The position numbers were made by a program, and so were the translations under genes. Under the pieces are notes generated by a model. The model was not told where the DNA came from, ran no database searches, and saw only the letters and a program-made list of their open reading frames with translations. Shown one piece after another: positions 52,839-64,000 of a stretch of DNA of 64,000 nucleotides (the first letter of the stretch is position 1; each line of letters begins with the position of its first letter). This DNA comes from Cepaea nemoralis (Eukaryota; Mollusca; Gastropoda; Stylommatophora; Helicidae), in the NCBI GenBank assembly GCA_014155875.1, contig JACEFZ010005141.1, forward strand, positions 248,001-312,000. Reading direction: 5' to 3'.

Positions 52839-54850
52839 ATGGCAACACAAATTTCAGAGGTAGTGAACGACGTTAATGGCTATCTTAGGACATTCTCGTC
52901 CAGTAGGGACAGTCATGAGCCACAGGTGACACCAGACCGTCATCCAGCTACTGATGGCATAACCACAACTAAACTAAATAAATTTAGAGTAGGTACATGG
53001 AACGTTAGGACATTAAATGATCTGGGAAAGTTAAACAATGTTCTAAGAGATATGGAATGCATGATAATGAATATACTAGGCATAAGTGAGATGAGATGGA
53101 AGGGATCTGGCAAAATTATAACCGACAAACACACAATAATTTATTCTGGAGGGGATCAATCAATCAATCATGTGCCATTCCGGAAAGCGTGGGCGGTCAT
53201 GACTCGCCATTTCACTCGATCACCAGTGTCGTGGATCAGCTCAGTGTTCCTGTCCCGTCCATGCCATGTGGTCAAGCCATCCAGGTATTTTCCTCTCGGT
53301 CTTCCTCTTGGTCTGTTCCCTTCGATCTTGCCCGTTGTCACCAAGTTCTCCAATCCATTTCTTCTCATAACACGTCCAAAAAATTTTGACTGTCTACGTC
53401 TAATCTCTCTAATCAGCTTACGATGTTCATTTGTCTCCTGTAGTACTTGGTCATTGGTTTTTCTGTCTGTCCATGGTATTCTTTGCATTTTCCTCAGAAA
53501 CCACATTTCTGCAGCCATCAGATGTTTTTCAGCTTGACTGCTCATTGTCCAAGTTTCACATCCATACAAAAGAACAGGCTCTATGTATCCCCTCAACACT
53601 CTTTTTCTCGTTTCAATTGACATCTTTTTATTGGTCAGAATGTTTTTCATCTTGCTAAAGGCTACTTTCGCCATGGCGATTCTTGTTCTAATCTCTTCAA
53701 GGCATCTCCCATCAGATGTTATGACTGTTCCAAGATAATTGTACCGATTCACTTGTTGGAGAATATTTCCATTTACTTGTATATTACATTGTGGCACTTT
53801 CTTCCTAGTGGCGACCATAACCTGAGTCTTTTTACAATTTAATTCTAACCTCAGTTGCTCACTGTGTACAACAACCGCATCTACTAATTGTTGCAGGTCC
53901 TGCGCATTGTCTGCAATTAATACTGTATCATCTGCGTATCTAATGTTATTGATGTTTCTTCCACCAATGCTGATTTCATTTATATCCTCTACATTTCTGA
54001 AAATATTTTCACTGTATAGGGAAAAAATATCTGGAGGGGATACACACGAAAAATGTGTAGGAATAATATTTGATGGGGAAAAAAAAACAGCCAAATCAAT
54101 TAATGGATACTGGTGTATTTCAGATAGCGTTATAATGGTCAACATCAAAGGCAAACCAATAGATATAAATATTATACAAGTATATGCACCAGCAACAAGT
54201 AGTGGTAGTGAAGAATAAATACTTTTACGATGAAGTAGATATGGCGATAGCTCAAACTGGATCACAAGAAATAAAAATAATACTGAGAGATTTTAATGCA
54301 AAAGTAGGAAAGGGAAATGTAGAGGATTTTAAAAAAAAAGAATAAAGTGGTTTATGTAGCAAGAAATGAAAGAAGAGAGAAACTAATAGAATGGCATATA
54401 TTAATGATATGATAATTGGAAACACATCGTTTAAACACCAGTAAAAGACGACTATACACATGGAAAAGCTCTGATAAGAAAATACGCAACCAAATTGATC
54501 AGAAACTTATTAATAAAAGATTTAGAAATGCGTTAATTAATGTAAAGACAATGCCTGGTGCTGACTGTAATAGTGATCATGTACCCTTTGTGGACAAATA
54601 AAAGATTAAAGAGAGGGGGAAAAACGGTTAAGAACTTGAGAATTAATAAAGAGGTTCTAAAAGTAGACAAAGAAATTCAAGAAAAATACAGAGTGGCCGT
54701 GAAAAATAGGTACAATACAATAGCTAAACTACAGAGTATAGATGAACAATGGGAAATGTTAAAGGAACTCCATTCATCAAACTAGCAAAGATATATGACC
54801 GAAGAGAAGCCAAAAAGCTAAGAAAAACTGGATGAATGAAGAAATCTTAA
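52839..54850 (+). mobile_element. LINE (F4-type) endonuclease region carrying a nested LINE
   Basis: The plus strand encodes an AP-endonuclease N terminus (FRVGTWNVRTLNDLGKL and ISEMRWKGSGK, 52980-53150). It is interrupted at GGGGAT and resumes at 54042 with CVGIIFDGEKKTAKSING and VIMVNIKGKPIDINIIQVYAPA. After frameshifts there follow DFNAKVGKG (about 54290), RRLYTWKSSDKKIRNQID and a final DCNSDHVPFV block (54440-54600). The domain ends near 54600 and the copy stops near 54850 before any RT. It is inactive. Confidence 0.8.
53157..54029 (-). mobile_element. Nested LINE F4 3' insertion (873 bp)
   Basis: Flanked by the 12-bp repeat TCTGGAGGGGAT (53145-53156 and 54030-54041). The minus-strand frame is intact over the insertion: IRYADDTVLIADNAQDL (motif C), YNYLGTVITSDGRCLEEI, LLYGCETWTMSSQAEKHL, FFGRVMRRNGLENL and NRPRGRPRGKYL to the end TAHAFRNGT. 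The tail is (ATTG)n. It entered the endonuclease of an F4-type copy in the opposite orientation. Confidence 0.9.
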
Positions 54851-54859
54851 TGCTGAACG

Positions 54860-55060
54860 AAATAACGAATGAACGAACTTTATTTTAAAAGGGTAACAAA
54901 TTTGGCACGCAGGCCCGTCTTACATTCGGCCCTTTTGATTACTCATCTTTCATTCATCAAATGTGCATGTACATTACATGTACATTTACATAGGGGAAAA
55001 AAACATTCAAATTGATTTTGTAAGCATAAACAATGCATATTACGCATGGTACATTCACAT
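54860..55060 (+). repeat. Inverted repeat pair, left member
   Basis: About 200 bp (GTAACAAATTTGGCACGCAGG to TGCATATTACGCATGGTAC) returns in reverse at 57139-57330, with the same order of blocks. The pair encloses 2 kb of simple-sequence DNA. Confidence 0.75.
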
Positions 55061-55119
55061 GGGGGAAAAAAACATTGTCAAATGAAAATTGTAAACATAA
55101 ACAGTGCATATTGCAATGT

Positions 55120-56559
55120 TGTGAGACTCATCCCCCATCCACCCTCACACCCCGCATCCACCCACACATCCACCACCCACCACACCCCCACCCACCCACA
55201 CATACCTCCACGCACTCACACAGACTCAGGCAAACATACATGCCGCCACCCACCCACTGTTCCCCCACCCACACACATTTCCCCACCCACACATACACCC
55301 CCACCCATGCCATAACCGACACGCACACACCCACCCACATATTCTCCACCACCCACCCACACACCCGCAACCACCCAGCAAAACACACATCACAAAACCA
55401 CACACACATACCCCCGTCAACCCACACATCCCGCACCTATCCATACATACATCCTGCACCCTCACAATTTTCCCCACCCACCCACACACACATCAGCCAA
55501 CCTACACCCACTCACCCACCCAATATCCGCCACCTCTCAACTACACATCCTCCACCTATACACACATCCCCACCCACAAACACATCTCCCCACCTGCCCA
55601 CACATATCCCCCACCCATAAACACCCAAAAACACACACCTCCCACCCACACACACCCCACCACCCACATATACCCCACCCACACACATCCGCCGCTCACA
55701 CACATCTTCCCACAAACACACACATCCCCCAACCATACACTCATCTCTCACACACATCCACCCACTCACGTACTCATCCATCAACCACTCACACCCACAC
55801 ATCACCCACCCGCCCATCAACACATGCATCTCTCATATACCCTCCCACCCACACACACCCCAACCACCCAGCCAAACACACATTCCCCCATCCTCACATA
55901 CATCCGTTATCCACCTGCACATCCCACACCTCCCCCACCTCTCACACATCTCCCCTCCCACACAAAACTCCACCCATAAACACATTCCCCCCACACACAC
56001 ACATCCCCCACATGCATTCCTCATACACATCCCCGCCCACACATCTCTCACCCACACACACATCTCCCTACCCACCCACACATCCCCCGCCTACAAACAC
56101 CTCACCACCACACATACATCCTCCACCCACTCACATTTACCCCATCCACACTCAAACACTCCCACCCACACAGACATATCCCATTCACAGACACCCCCCC
56201 ACACTCATCCCCACACCCATTACACACCATCCCCCAACCCACACAATCTCCTACACACCCATTCACCCACCCAAATACACATTCCCTACCCACACCCCCA
56301 ACCCACCAACACCCACATACTTCCAATAATCCTCCCAAATATCCCCCCCCCCCACACACACACACATCCCTCACACACACATACATCCCCCACCGACTAC
56401 ACATCCCTTCACCCATCCACACATCACCCATCAACCCATACACATCCCCCACACACAACCCCTCCACACATACATTCCCCACACCCCCACACACATCCCT
56501 CACATACACACCCACACAAACATCCTCACATCTACACACATACATGATCACTGAAACTA

Positions 56560-56560
<1 letters not shown>
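55120..56560 (+). repeat. CCCACACA-type minisatellite
   Basis: 1.4 kb of irregular CCCACCCACACA/CATCC repeats. Pro/His/Thr frames on one strand and Gly/Val/Cys frames on the other are low complexity and not genes. Confidence 0.9.
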
Positions 56561-57535
<975 letters not shown>

Positions 57536-57538
57536 AAA

Positions 57539-59021
57539 TACTGCTCGTAGAAAAACTAAGAAGTAACTAATTAAAGCAGCAAGGGAAGTAGGAACAGCTT
57601 GGCTACATAGACTATTCAACCATGTTTGGGTAGAACAACAGACACCACGAGACTGGGGAAACGCCATAATTATCCCAATTTGCAAAAACAAAGGCAGCAA
57701 AAGAGATTGCACACAATACAGAGGCATTTCACTGTTGAGTCATACTGGGAAAATATTTTGCAAAATTCTTGAAAAAAGATTACGAACTACTTTAGAACCC
57801 CAGCTAAGCGAAACGCAGCTTGGATTTAGGAAAAACAAAGGATGCACAGACGCCATTTTTGCTCTTAGACAACTTATAGAAAAATCAATTGAATTCAATG
57901 AAACACTCTACTTAGCCTTTGTCGACCAAGAAAAGGCATTTGATAGGGTAGATAGAAACAAGCTGTGGGAAATCCTTAAACAATATGGAGTGAGTACACA
58001 TCTAACAAACCTATGTAGAAGTTTATACAACAACAGTGAATGCATAGTGAGAGCAACTGGAGAACACTCAGAACCCTTCACCATAAGATCTGGAGTACGA
58101 CAAGGTTGTGTCCTGTCCCCTCTCTTGTTCATAACATATATAGACAACATATGTAAAGAAACCAGCCAAGCAGAGACAGCAAGAATACCGCATGACGAGA
58201 ACACAGAAGAAGAACCATCTGCAAATCTAACCATTAGAGAACTCCTGTTTGCGGACGACCAAGCACTAATAGCAAAATCAGAAGCTGAATTACAAGACCA
58301 CATGAATAGTCTAAACGACATGTGTAGGGAACATAACATGAAAATTAGCACAAGCAAAACAGAGGTAATGACTATAACTAAAGAAGAACAAACAACAACA
58401 ATTCACCTAAACGAACATCCCTTGAAACAAGTAAAGAGCTTCAAGTACCTAGGAAGTATAATATCATCAAATAGCAGATCAGAAGACGAGATCGAAAATA
58501 GGTGCAATAAGGCAAATCAACTCATTGGACAAACGGCACCAATACTAAAGAACAAACATGTATCAATAACTACTAAGAAAGCACTTTACAACACAATCTT
58601 CCTACCAACTCTGTGCTACCAATGCCAAACCTGGACAATGACAGAAAAAGAGAAAAGAAAAATCACAACAACAGAAATGAGGTTCCTGAGAAGAATACTC
58701 AACGTATCAAGAAGAGATAAGATCAGAAATGAAGAAATCAGGACTAAAGTGGGGGTTAAAGCTGCTCTAGATTTTATTAGAAAGCAGCAGGTCAAATGGT
58801 TTGGCCATGCAAGTAGGCTACCAGTCAACAGCATGCCACAACAAGCAATGATGTACAGACCAGATGGAAACAGAGGAAGAGGCCGACCACGTAAACGTTG
58901 GACGGAGGGAATAACAGAATCCATGGGAATGTCGATATACGAAGCCCATAACCGGGCACTCTCACGAAGTTTATACTTCACCTCGACACCGCAAGGTACA
59001 AGAGGAACATGATGAGATGAG
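57539..59021 (+). mobile_element. 5'-truncated LINE F6 with intact RT
   Basis: A 15-bp duplication ATGAGAATACACAAA lies at 57524-57538 and 59022-59036. The 3' end has a GATGA repeat tail. A second tiny copy is at 13732-13838. It inserted into the satellite module. Confidence 0.9.
57567..59012 (+). CDS. Intact reverse transcriptase, LINE F6 (N-terminally truncated)
   Basis: Open for 481 codons from just inside the insertion (the frame is open upstream of the first usual start codon). Order: WGNAIIIPICKNKGSKRDC and YRGISLLSHTGKIF (fingers), GFRKNKGCTDAIFALRQL, motif A FVDQEKAFDRVDRNKL, motif B RSGVRQGCVLSPLLF, motif C LLFADDQALIAK, FKYLGSII, TLCYQCQTWTM, VKWFGHASRLP and RGRGRPRKRW. The catalytic Asp residues are present. 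The endonuclease is missing, so it is not autonomous. It is a relative of F1 (635-1561) and the better preserved of the two. Confidence 0.9.
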   Translation, partial: LIKAAREVGTAWLHRLFNHVWVEQQTPRDWGNAIIIPICKNKGSKRDCTQYRGISLLSHTGKIFCKILEKRLRTTLEPQLSETQLGFRKNKGCTDAIFALRQLIEKSIEFNETLYLAFVDQEKAFDRVDRNKLWEILKQYGVSTHLTNLCRSLYNNSECIVRATGEHSEPFTIRSGVRQGCVLSPLLFITYIDNICKETSQAETARIPHDENTEEEPSANLTIRELLFADDQALIAKSEAELQDHMNSLNDMCREHNMKISTSKTEVMTITKEEQTTTIHLNEHPLKQVKSFKYLGSIISSNSRSEDEIENRCNKANQLIGQTAPILKNKHVSITTKKALYNTIFLPTLCYQCQTWTMTEKEKRKITTTEMRFLRRILNVSRRDKIRNEEIRTKVGVKAALDFIRKQQVKWFGHASRLPVNSMPQQAMMYRPDGNRGRGRPRKRWTEGITESMGMSIYEAHNRALSRSLYFTSTPQGTRGT

Positions 59022-59074
59022 ATGAGAATACACAAAAAATATGGAACAGCATGTTAGATGACATGCGTGCGCTC

Positions 59075-59079
<5 letters not shown>

Positions 59080-59123
<44 letters not shown>

Positions 59124-59465
59124 TACACACACGTACACACACACGCGCCCACACACAACATACACACGCAAATACACACATATACCCACGCACATAAACA
59201 CACCTACACACATCCACATACTTACGCAGACGTACTCACATAAAACAGAAATACACACTCCCTCGCATACACTGCATGCATGCACACAAACATAAACACA
59301 TGCATATACGAGCACACACACATACTTACACACATACACACGCACATACATGTAAACACATATTAAAAACACTTGAACGCACACCTTAAAAAACGTACAG
59401 ACATACACACACAGAGGCAGACACAGATACACACACAGAGGCACACACAGATATACGCATGTGTT
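59080..59465. repeat. (CT)n and CA-rich microsatellite
   Basis: CT tract (59080-59117) followed by 340 bp of irregular ACACAC/ATAC repeats. The Val/Cys-rich frames on the minus strand are artefacts. Confidence 0.9.
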
Positions 59466-59632
59466 TGTCACGTCTTATTTTACTCACCACATCTTGCCCT
59501 GTACTGTCATACTGGAACGTCTTTACCTTTAGCTTGTGCTGCCTGCTGCCTGGTGAGTAAAATAAGACGTGACAAGCGCAGAACGTTTCAGGGCAGGAAA
59601 AAAAGCTGGGAGCACCGTGGTGGAGTTTCGAG

Positions 59633-60734
59633 GTGGAGAAGGCTTGGGTGGATAAGCGTAGTGCTGTAAGGAGATGGCAAAATGCCAAGAAGAACAGAGC
59701 TGGTCATCCTAGTCCCTGCTTGCACTTAGAAAGAGAGATGCACACAAAAGTAAGCTATTTCAAAAAACTGGTCAAGGTGGTTAAAAGCGAAAAATGGGCA
59801 GAGGTGTGTCAAAGAGTAAGCACAGACAAGTCACTGAAATTGTTCTGGCGACTACATAAAAGCATGAGGGGTGTAGTCAAGAATAAGAGCATTTCTGACT
59901 TCCAAGATGCTGACCTCATCTGGCAGAGGACTGACGAGGACAAGGGCAAAGCCCTCTTTGAACGCTACCTTGAGCAGAGCAACCAGACAGACATGGGAGG
60001 CCGAAATCTGGCCAAGGAGGTCACCTCAGACAGATGCAAGGCCCAGAACACTTCGGATGAAGACACAGTGACAGTGAAAGAAATCAAGGCTGTGCTTCGA
60101 CGATCAAAAAACAGTGCTCCAGGTCCTGATGGCATAAGATACGATGACATAAATAGGTGTACCGACAATGAGCTAGAGAAACTAGCAGACATGTACAACA
60201 ACAGTATAGGGAGTGCTAGCATCAAGGAGGAATGGTTACACAGCTATCTGATTCCCTTGCCGAAGCCTGACAAAGACCATAAAAAAAATTCAGGGATATC
60301 GAATTATAACCATGCAGAATACAATAGGCAAGCTGCTGGAGAAGGCAATTGCCAGGAAAATATCAAGCCAACTAGAGAGGCAAGGTGTTTTCCCACCTAC
60401 CCTGGGTGGGTACCGTCCAAAAAGTGAAACCTGGACCAATGCAGCAGTCTTTGCCCATGATGTCTATGAAGGTTTCCACTCAGGCACTGAAACCGTTGCT
60501 GCAGCGATTGATCTTGAGGACGCATACAACAGAGTACCACTGGATTTTTTAATGTTTCAGCTTCTTGAACTAAACGTAAGTCCATTCCTCCTTAGTTGGA
60601 TCGCTGCAGCCCTCTTCCAACGGAAAGTAGTTTTTAGATGTGGCAGTTGGACTTCGGAACCAACAACAATATATCCTGGCCTACCACAGGGATCACCATT
60701 ATCTCCGGTACTGTTCAACGCCTACACGGTGTGA
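59633..60734 (+). pseudogene. RT N-terminal half of LINE F7
   Basis: Frame 1 carries a basic linker (SAVRRWQNAKKNRAG) and the start of the RT (LRRSKNSAPGPDGIRYDDI, WLHSYLIPLPKPDKD). A one-base change near 60290 shifts to frame 2, which carries GKLLEKAIARKISSQLE, LGGYRPKSETWTN, motif A AAIDLEDAYNRV and motif B GLPQGSPLSPVLFNAY. A stop follows at 60732. Pseudogene. Confidence 0.8.
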
Positions 60735-60770
60735 ATCACCAGTGAGCAGATCACTGGACCTGGCAGGACA

Positions 60771-62110
60771 TTGTCATATGCCGATGATGTTTTAGTGTAT
60801 CGTCAGGGTAAGGATAGAGAGGAGATTGCTGTGGAACTACAAACCGAACTCAATCGCATAAGTACTTGGTGTGATGAAGCTGGGGCAATGGTCAACCCAA
60901 CAAAGGCAACAGTGACTTGGTTCTCGTTGAATAATTATATTGTCAACACTCCAAGACCAGCTGTAATGCTGTGTTCAGAGACGGAGGAAAGAACGCAGGC
61001 AATGAATTACCTGGGGATACGGTTTGATCGAAGCCTTGCTTATAATGTGCACATAGACCTGGTGATAACAAAGGCCAAGCGGGGTTTGGCAGCGATGCGG
61101 GTGATGGCGGCAGCAAACTGTGAGCAGCGCCATCTAGGCCTATGTCTTCTGTACGAGGGGCTGGTCATGTCTGTTTTGGAGTATGCAATGGCAATCCTGA
61201 CTCTCAGCCATAAGCAGATAGAAAGGATGGAAAGGATACAGAATGAAGCTATGCGCATTATTCTTGGATGTACAAGAGATACAGCATGCAGGGCGATGCG
61301 CTACCTTCTTGATTTTCCAACCATTGAAGAGAGAATACAAGGTTGCAGGGCAAGTGCCTACCTCAGAATTAACGCAAACACACAACATCCACTGCATAGT
61401 GAAATTAGGAAGGTGAAGGGCAGCAGGTTAAAAAGAGGACGGTCGTGGATGGGTCAAGCCGAAGACATTCTTCAACAGGTGTGTTCACTTGAGGACTTAG
61501 AACCTGGCGAGGTGTGGGTGCAAGTGCCAACAGACTTCTGCACATCCTTTTCAGTTTGCATCCAACTAGATAGAAAATGCAGACAAGAAAATCCGGCTGC
61601 TGTTGAGGCTGAAGTACAAGCGTTGATTTTCGAGAATTCGCTAGATGGTGACGCGGTCTTCTACACAGATGGGTCGGTCGTCCGACATGTGAGAAGCTCA
61701 TGGGCCTTTACAGCTCGGGCCGGAGGGAGAATTGTGAAGGAGGACTCTGGTGCTTTCACTGAAACCACAAGTAGCCTGACCATGGAAGTCATGGCAGTAA
61801 GTAAAGCAATAACATGGCTCGAGACACAGACATTCACTAGGGCTTGTTTCCTTAGCGACTCAATGAACATGATCAAGAGGATAGAGGAGGGGTCGATCCG
61901 AAGAGAATGGTTTGCTGCCTCTGGAGTGGTCTCGGCTGGCAAAGATTAGTTTCATCTTCGTGCCAGGGCATGCGGGAGTACAAGGAAATGAGCGGGCTGA
62001 CAAGCTCGCAGGTGAGGCCACTGTGGAGGGCGGACGCGCCATGGACCCGGCTGACATTCTGAATGCACTACGAGAAGTAAGACTTTTGCGAGAACCAAGT
62101 GATGACTGTG
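60771..62110 (+). pseudogene. RT C-terminal half and RNase H of LINE F7
   Basis: Starts at motif C SYADDVLVYRQGKDREEI (the preceding stop is about 40 bp upstream), then MNYLGIRFDRSLAYN, EYAMAILTL and an RNase H domain. The RNase H acidic residues are visible in AVFYTDGSVV (D), LTMEVMAV (E) and ACFLSDSMNMI (D). After a frameshift near 61940 the last motif VPGHAGVQGNERADKLA (H, D) follows. RNase H is typical of I-clade LINEs. Confidence 0.85.
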
Positions 62111-62335
62111 AATCTACAACAATGGCCAGACTGCAAATTAACAGAGGGGTGGCCAAACAAGAACACTACGCAGGAAGCCAAAGAAGATTGATAAACCAAC
62201 ACAGAACTGGCTCGTTAGCCGCTACACGTTGCGGGATATGCTGAGGAGGGGATCCGAGCACTTATGGACTGAATGGTTCGATGTGCAATGAGGATGATCT
62301 GTCGACTAACTAACTAACTAACTAACATACACATG

Positions 62336-62690
62336 TGTTGTTGTTTGTCCATCAAGAATGATGATGACCATTCATTTCATCCAGTGGGGTTGAAAGTATG
62401 GAGCCGTGGGTTCTAAGATGGCTGATGAGGCCTATTTTGGCTCGAAATGTTCTTTGACAATGTGGACAAAGAATGCTTGACGTTTCAGGAGGAGGATTTC
62501 CTGCAGTGGTTTTTCTATCCTGCCTTCTCTTTACAGCTCTTGCAGTCCTGGTTGCCTCACACATGACTGCACCCTCGTGTAATGATGCACGCCACGAATT
62601 TCGGTCTCTGGCTGCAGTCTCCCAGGTGTCATGATGAATTCCAAAAGCATTCAGAGAGATTTTCAGAGTGTCTTTAAAGGAAATACATAC
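62336..62690 (-). mobile_element. LINE F3 3'-end copy
   Basis: The minus strand encodes the F3 C terminus intact: KDTLKISLNAFGIHHD, DRNSWRASLHEGAV, then the finger CPHCQRTF..SHLRTH and the end STPLDEMNGHHHS. Tail TTGTTGTTTG as at 21890. It is 5' truncated at about 62690. Confidence 0.8.
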
Positions 62691-63145
62691 ATGTACACAC
62701 ACATATACACCCATACAAACATACAGACATGCACACACACATACATCCACACATATGAACACACACACATACATAGACACACATAGACACACCCATCCAT
62801 CCACACACATATATGCTGCCTCACATAATCATTAAAACTAATATGAATAAACTCCCACACTCTTCACACGTACATACTGTCGAATATCGTGAGCATCCTC
62901 ACAAGAACATTCAAAATTGGGAAACAATGTGAAAACATGTAAAATATGGAAAATGGTGATGAATATATGGTATACATTGTGTAACGTAAAAATAAAATAG
63001 TGGTCCAATCCAGTAAGATAATTCCTGGAATTGACATAAACATGATGAAATAACATGTTAAATTCAATTGGCAGTAAAAATGCTAATATGAAAGACGAGG
63101 ATACAGAAAAAAAAATATGGCATAATGATATGCTTGCGCTCATCT
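62690..63145. repeat. CA-rich tract and satellite module
   Basis: CA/ACAT-rich DNA to 62820. Then a 170-bp block starting ACTAATATGAATAAACTCCC, a diverged copy of the block at about 56545-56690, and the recurring module with AATATGAAAGACGAGGATACA (about 63082). Confidence 0.75.
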
Positions 63146-63364
63146 CTCACTCTCCCTCTCTCTCTCTCCCCCCTCTCTATTTATTTTTCTTTCACGCAGA
63201 CTGGCACACTAACTCTCTCATTGTCTCATTCTCTCCCTCTCTCCCACTCACTATTTCTCTCTCTCATGCTTATACGCACTCGCTCTCACACTCGCCATCA
63301 CTTACACACACACATACTCACATATTCCCTCTCACTCAATCTCTCACTCACCCTCCCACTTACA

Positions 63365-63423
<59 letters not shown>

Positions 63424-63547
63424 GTTCACTCTCTAAATCACACTAAATCACTCTCTTATTCGCACACACACAAGCAAACAGACACATACTAACTCACTCT
63501 CGCTCATTCACTTTCTCATGCACTATCTCTCACCCTCTCTCTCTCTC

Positions 63548-63597
<50 letters not shown>

Positions 63598-63790
63598 TTA
63601 CACACTCACTCGCTCTCACACTCACTCACTCGCGCACATACACGCATACTCACAAATTCTCTCTCACTCACTCACGCTCCCTTACTCACTCACTCACTCA
63701 CTCACTCACTCACTCACTCACTCACTCACATATACACTCACACTCACTCACTCACTCACTCACTCACTCACTCATTCACTCACTGGCTCT
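63145..63790. repeat. CT / ACTC microsatellite field
   Basis: Tracts of CT, CTCACA and (ACTC)n up to 63785. Ser/Leu/His frames are not genes. Confidence 0.95.
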
Positions 63791-64000
63791 CTTACTGTTC
63801 ATTGCATTAGATTGAATTAAAGGTAGAAGATACTCTTGGGTATTTTCAGATATAAATTTATTCACTAATTTGGCTTTGTTAAAAAGGAAGCGCTTTCGAA
63901 GTGGTAGAAGTCTTAGATGGCTGTATAATTTATTACTTTCAACGTGCTTTATGCTAGAAACTAGACGTATAGCGCGGTTTTGAAGCGAACACAATCGTTT
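63776..64000 (-). pseudogene. CR1/L2/Jockey-like LINE RT C-terminal fragment
   Basis: The minus strand reads LQNRAIRLVSSIKHVESN, LYSHLRLLPLRKRF and NKAKLVNKFI, the typical region after the RT domain of CR1/L2/Jockey LINEs (QNRA.R.., L..L..LP...R). The frame is open from the edge of the window to about 63780, where it meets the satellite. Partial on the right. Confidence 0.7.

Larger units (their letters stand above)
59560..62322 (+). mobile_element. LINE F7: RT + RNase H element, 5' truncated, frameshifted
   Basis: The RT and RNase H of an I/Nimb-like LINE lie in four successive frames (59633-60300, 60312-60734, 60771-61949, 61940-62100). The 3' end is (TAAC)n (62302-62322). The 5' end lies at a 23-bp inverted repeat (59468-59490 against 59550-59573). 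Fragments of the same family are at 1-612 and 39003-39573. Confidence 0.85.

Overview
The window looks like repeat-rich, non-coding DNA of an animal, most likely a marine invertebrate (lophotrochozoan or mollusc-like; this is inference). The signs are long CT, CA, GATA and GACA microsatellites, many decayed non-LTR retrotransposons (LINEs) of at least seven families, a Helitron with canonical ends, a solo LTR, AATAAA poly(A) signals and GT..AG splice sites. I found no host housekeeping gene, rRNA or convincing tRNA.

The standout part is 28.9-49.3 kb. Two large foldback elements lie side by side there, and a relic of a third is at 6.4-9.4 kb. Element A (28887-38145) has about 3-kb inverted arms that begin 5'-AGTAGTATATAGG, and it is flanked by a perfect 6-bp duplication (AACGCA). 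These are the hallmarks of Polinton/Maverick (adintovirus-like) DNA. Its arms each carry a two-finger C2H2 gene. A Bcl-2-like reading frame starts in one arm and runs into the single-copy centre. No polymerase, integrase or capsid gene was seen, so it is probably a non-autonomous or gutted derivative. Element B (38354-49335) is almost entirely palindrome. Each arm carries a TATA-driven gene for a PC4/p15-like protein with Asn/Gln-rich repeats, a second conserved gene of unknown function, tandem p53-type response elements, and an array pairing CACGTG with AAGATGGCG. Element C (about 6430-9410) is a truncated relative that keeps the same tiny first coding exon and splice sites. All three share one diverged tandem repeat (CTTATGAAAAGTAGGAA) at their centres.

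The rest, region by region: 0-6.2 kb, antisense LINE remnants, including a nearly complete endonuclease + RT copy at 1.7-5.4 kb. 9.4-11.4 kb, a compound tandem repeat with GA tracts. 12.5-14.2 kb, a 45-bp minisatellite with two short LINE insertions. 14.8-19.5 kb, mostly unassigned sequence. 19.5-28.8 kb, LINE pieces, a solo LTR inside a LINE, a mini-Helitron and a LINE with an intact RT. 49.5-54.9 kb, LINE debris, an ORF1-only element with an intact zinc-knuckle gene, and a LINE nested in a LINE. 54.9-64 kb, CCCACA and CT satellites invaded by an intact-RT LINE and an RNase H-type LINE.

Functional coupling is inferred, not shown. A Bcl-2-like gene in A and p53-type sites in B would suit virus-derived elements tuned to host stress and apoptosis. 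Their long palindromes would also produce double-stranded RNA if transcribed.
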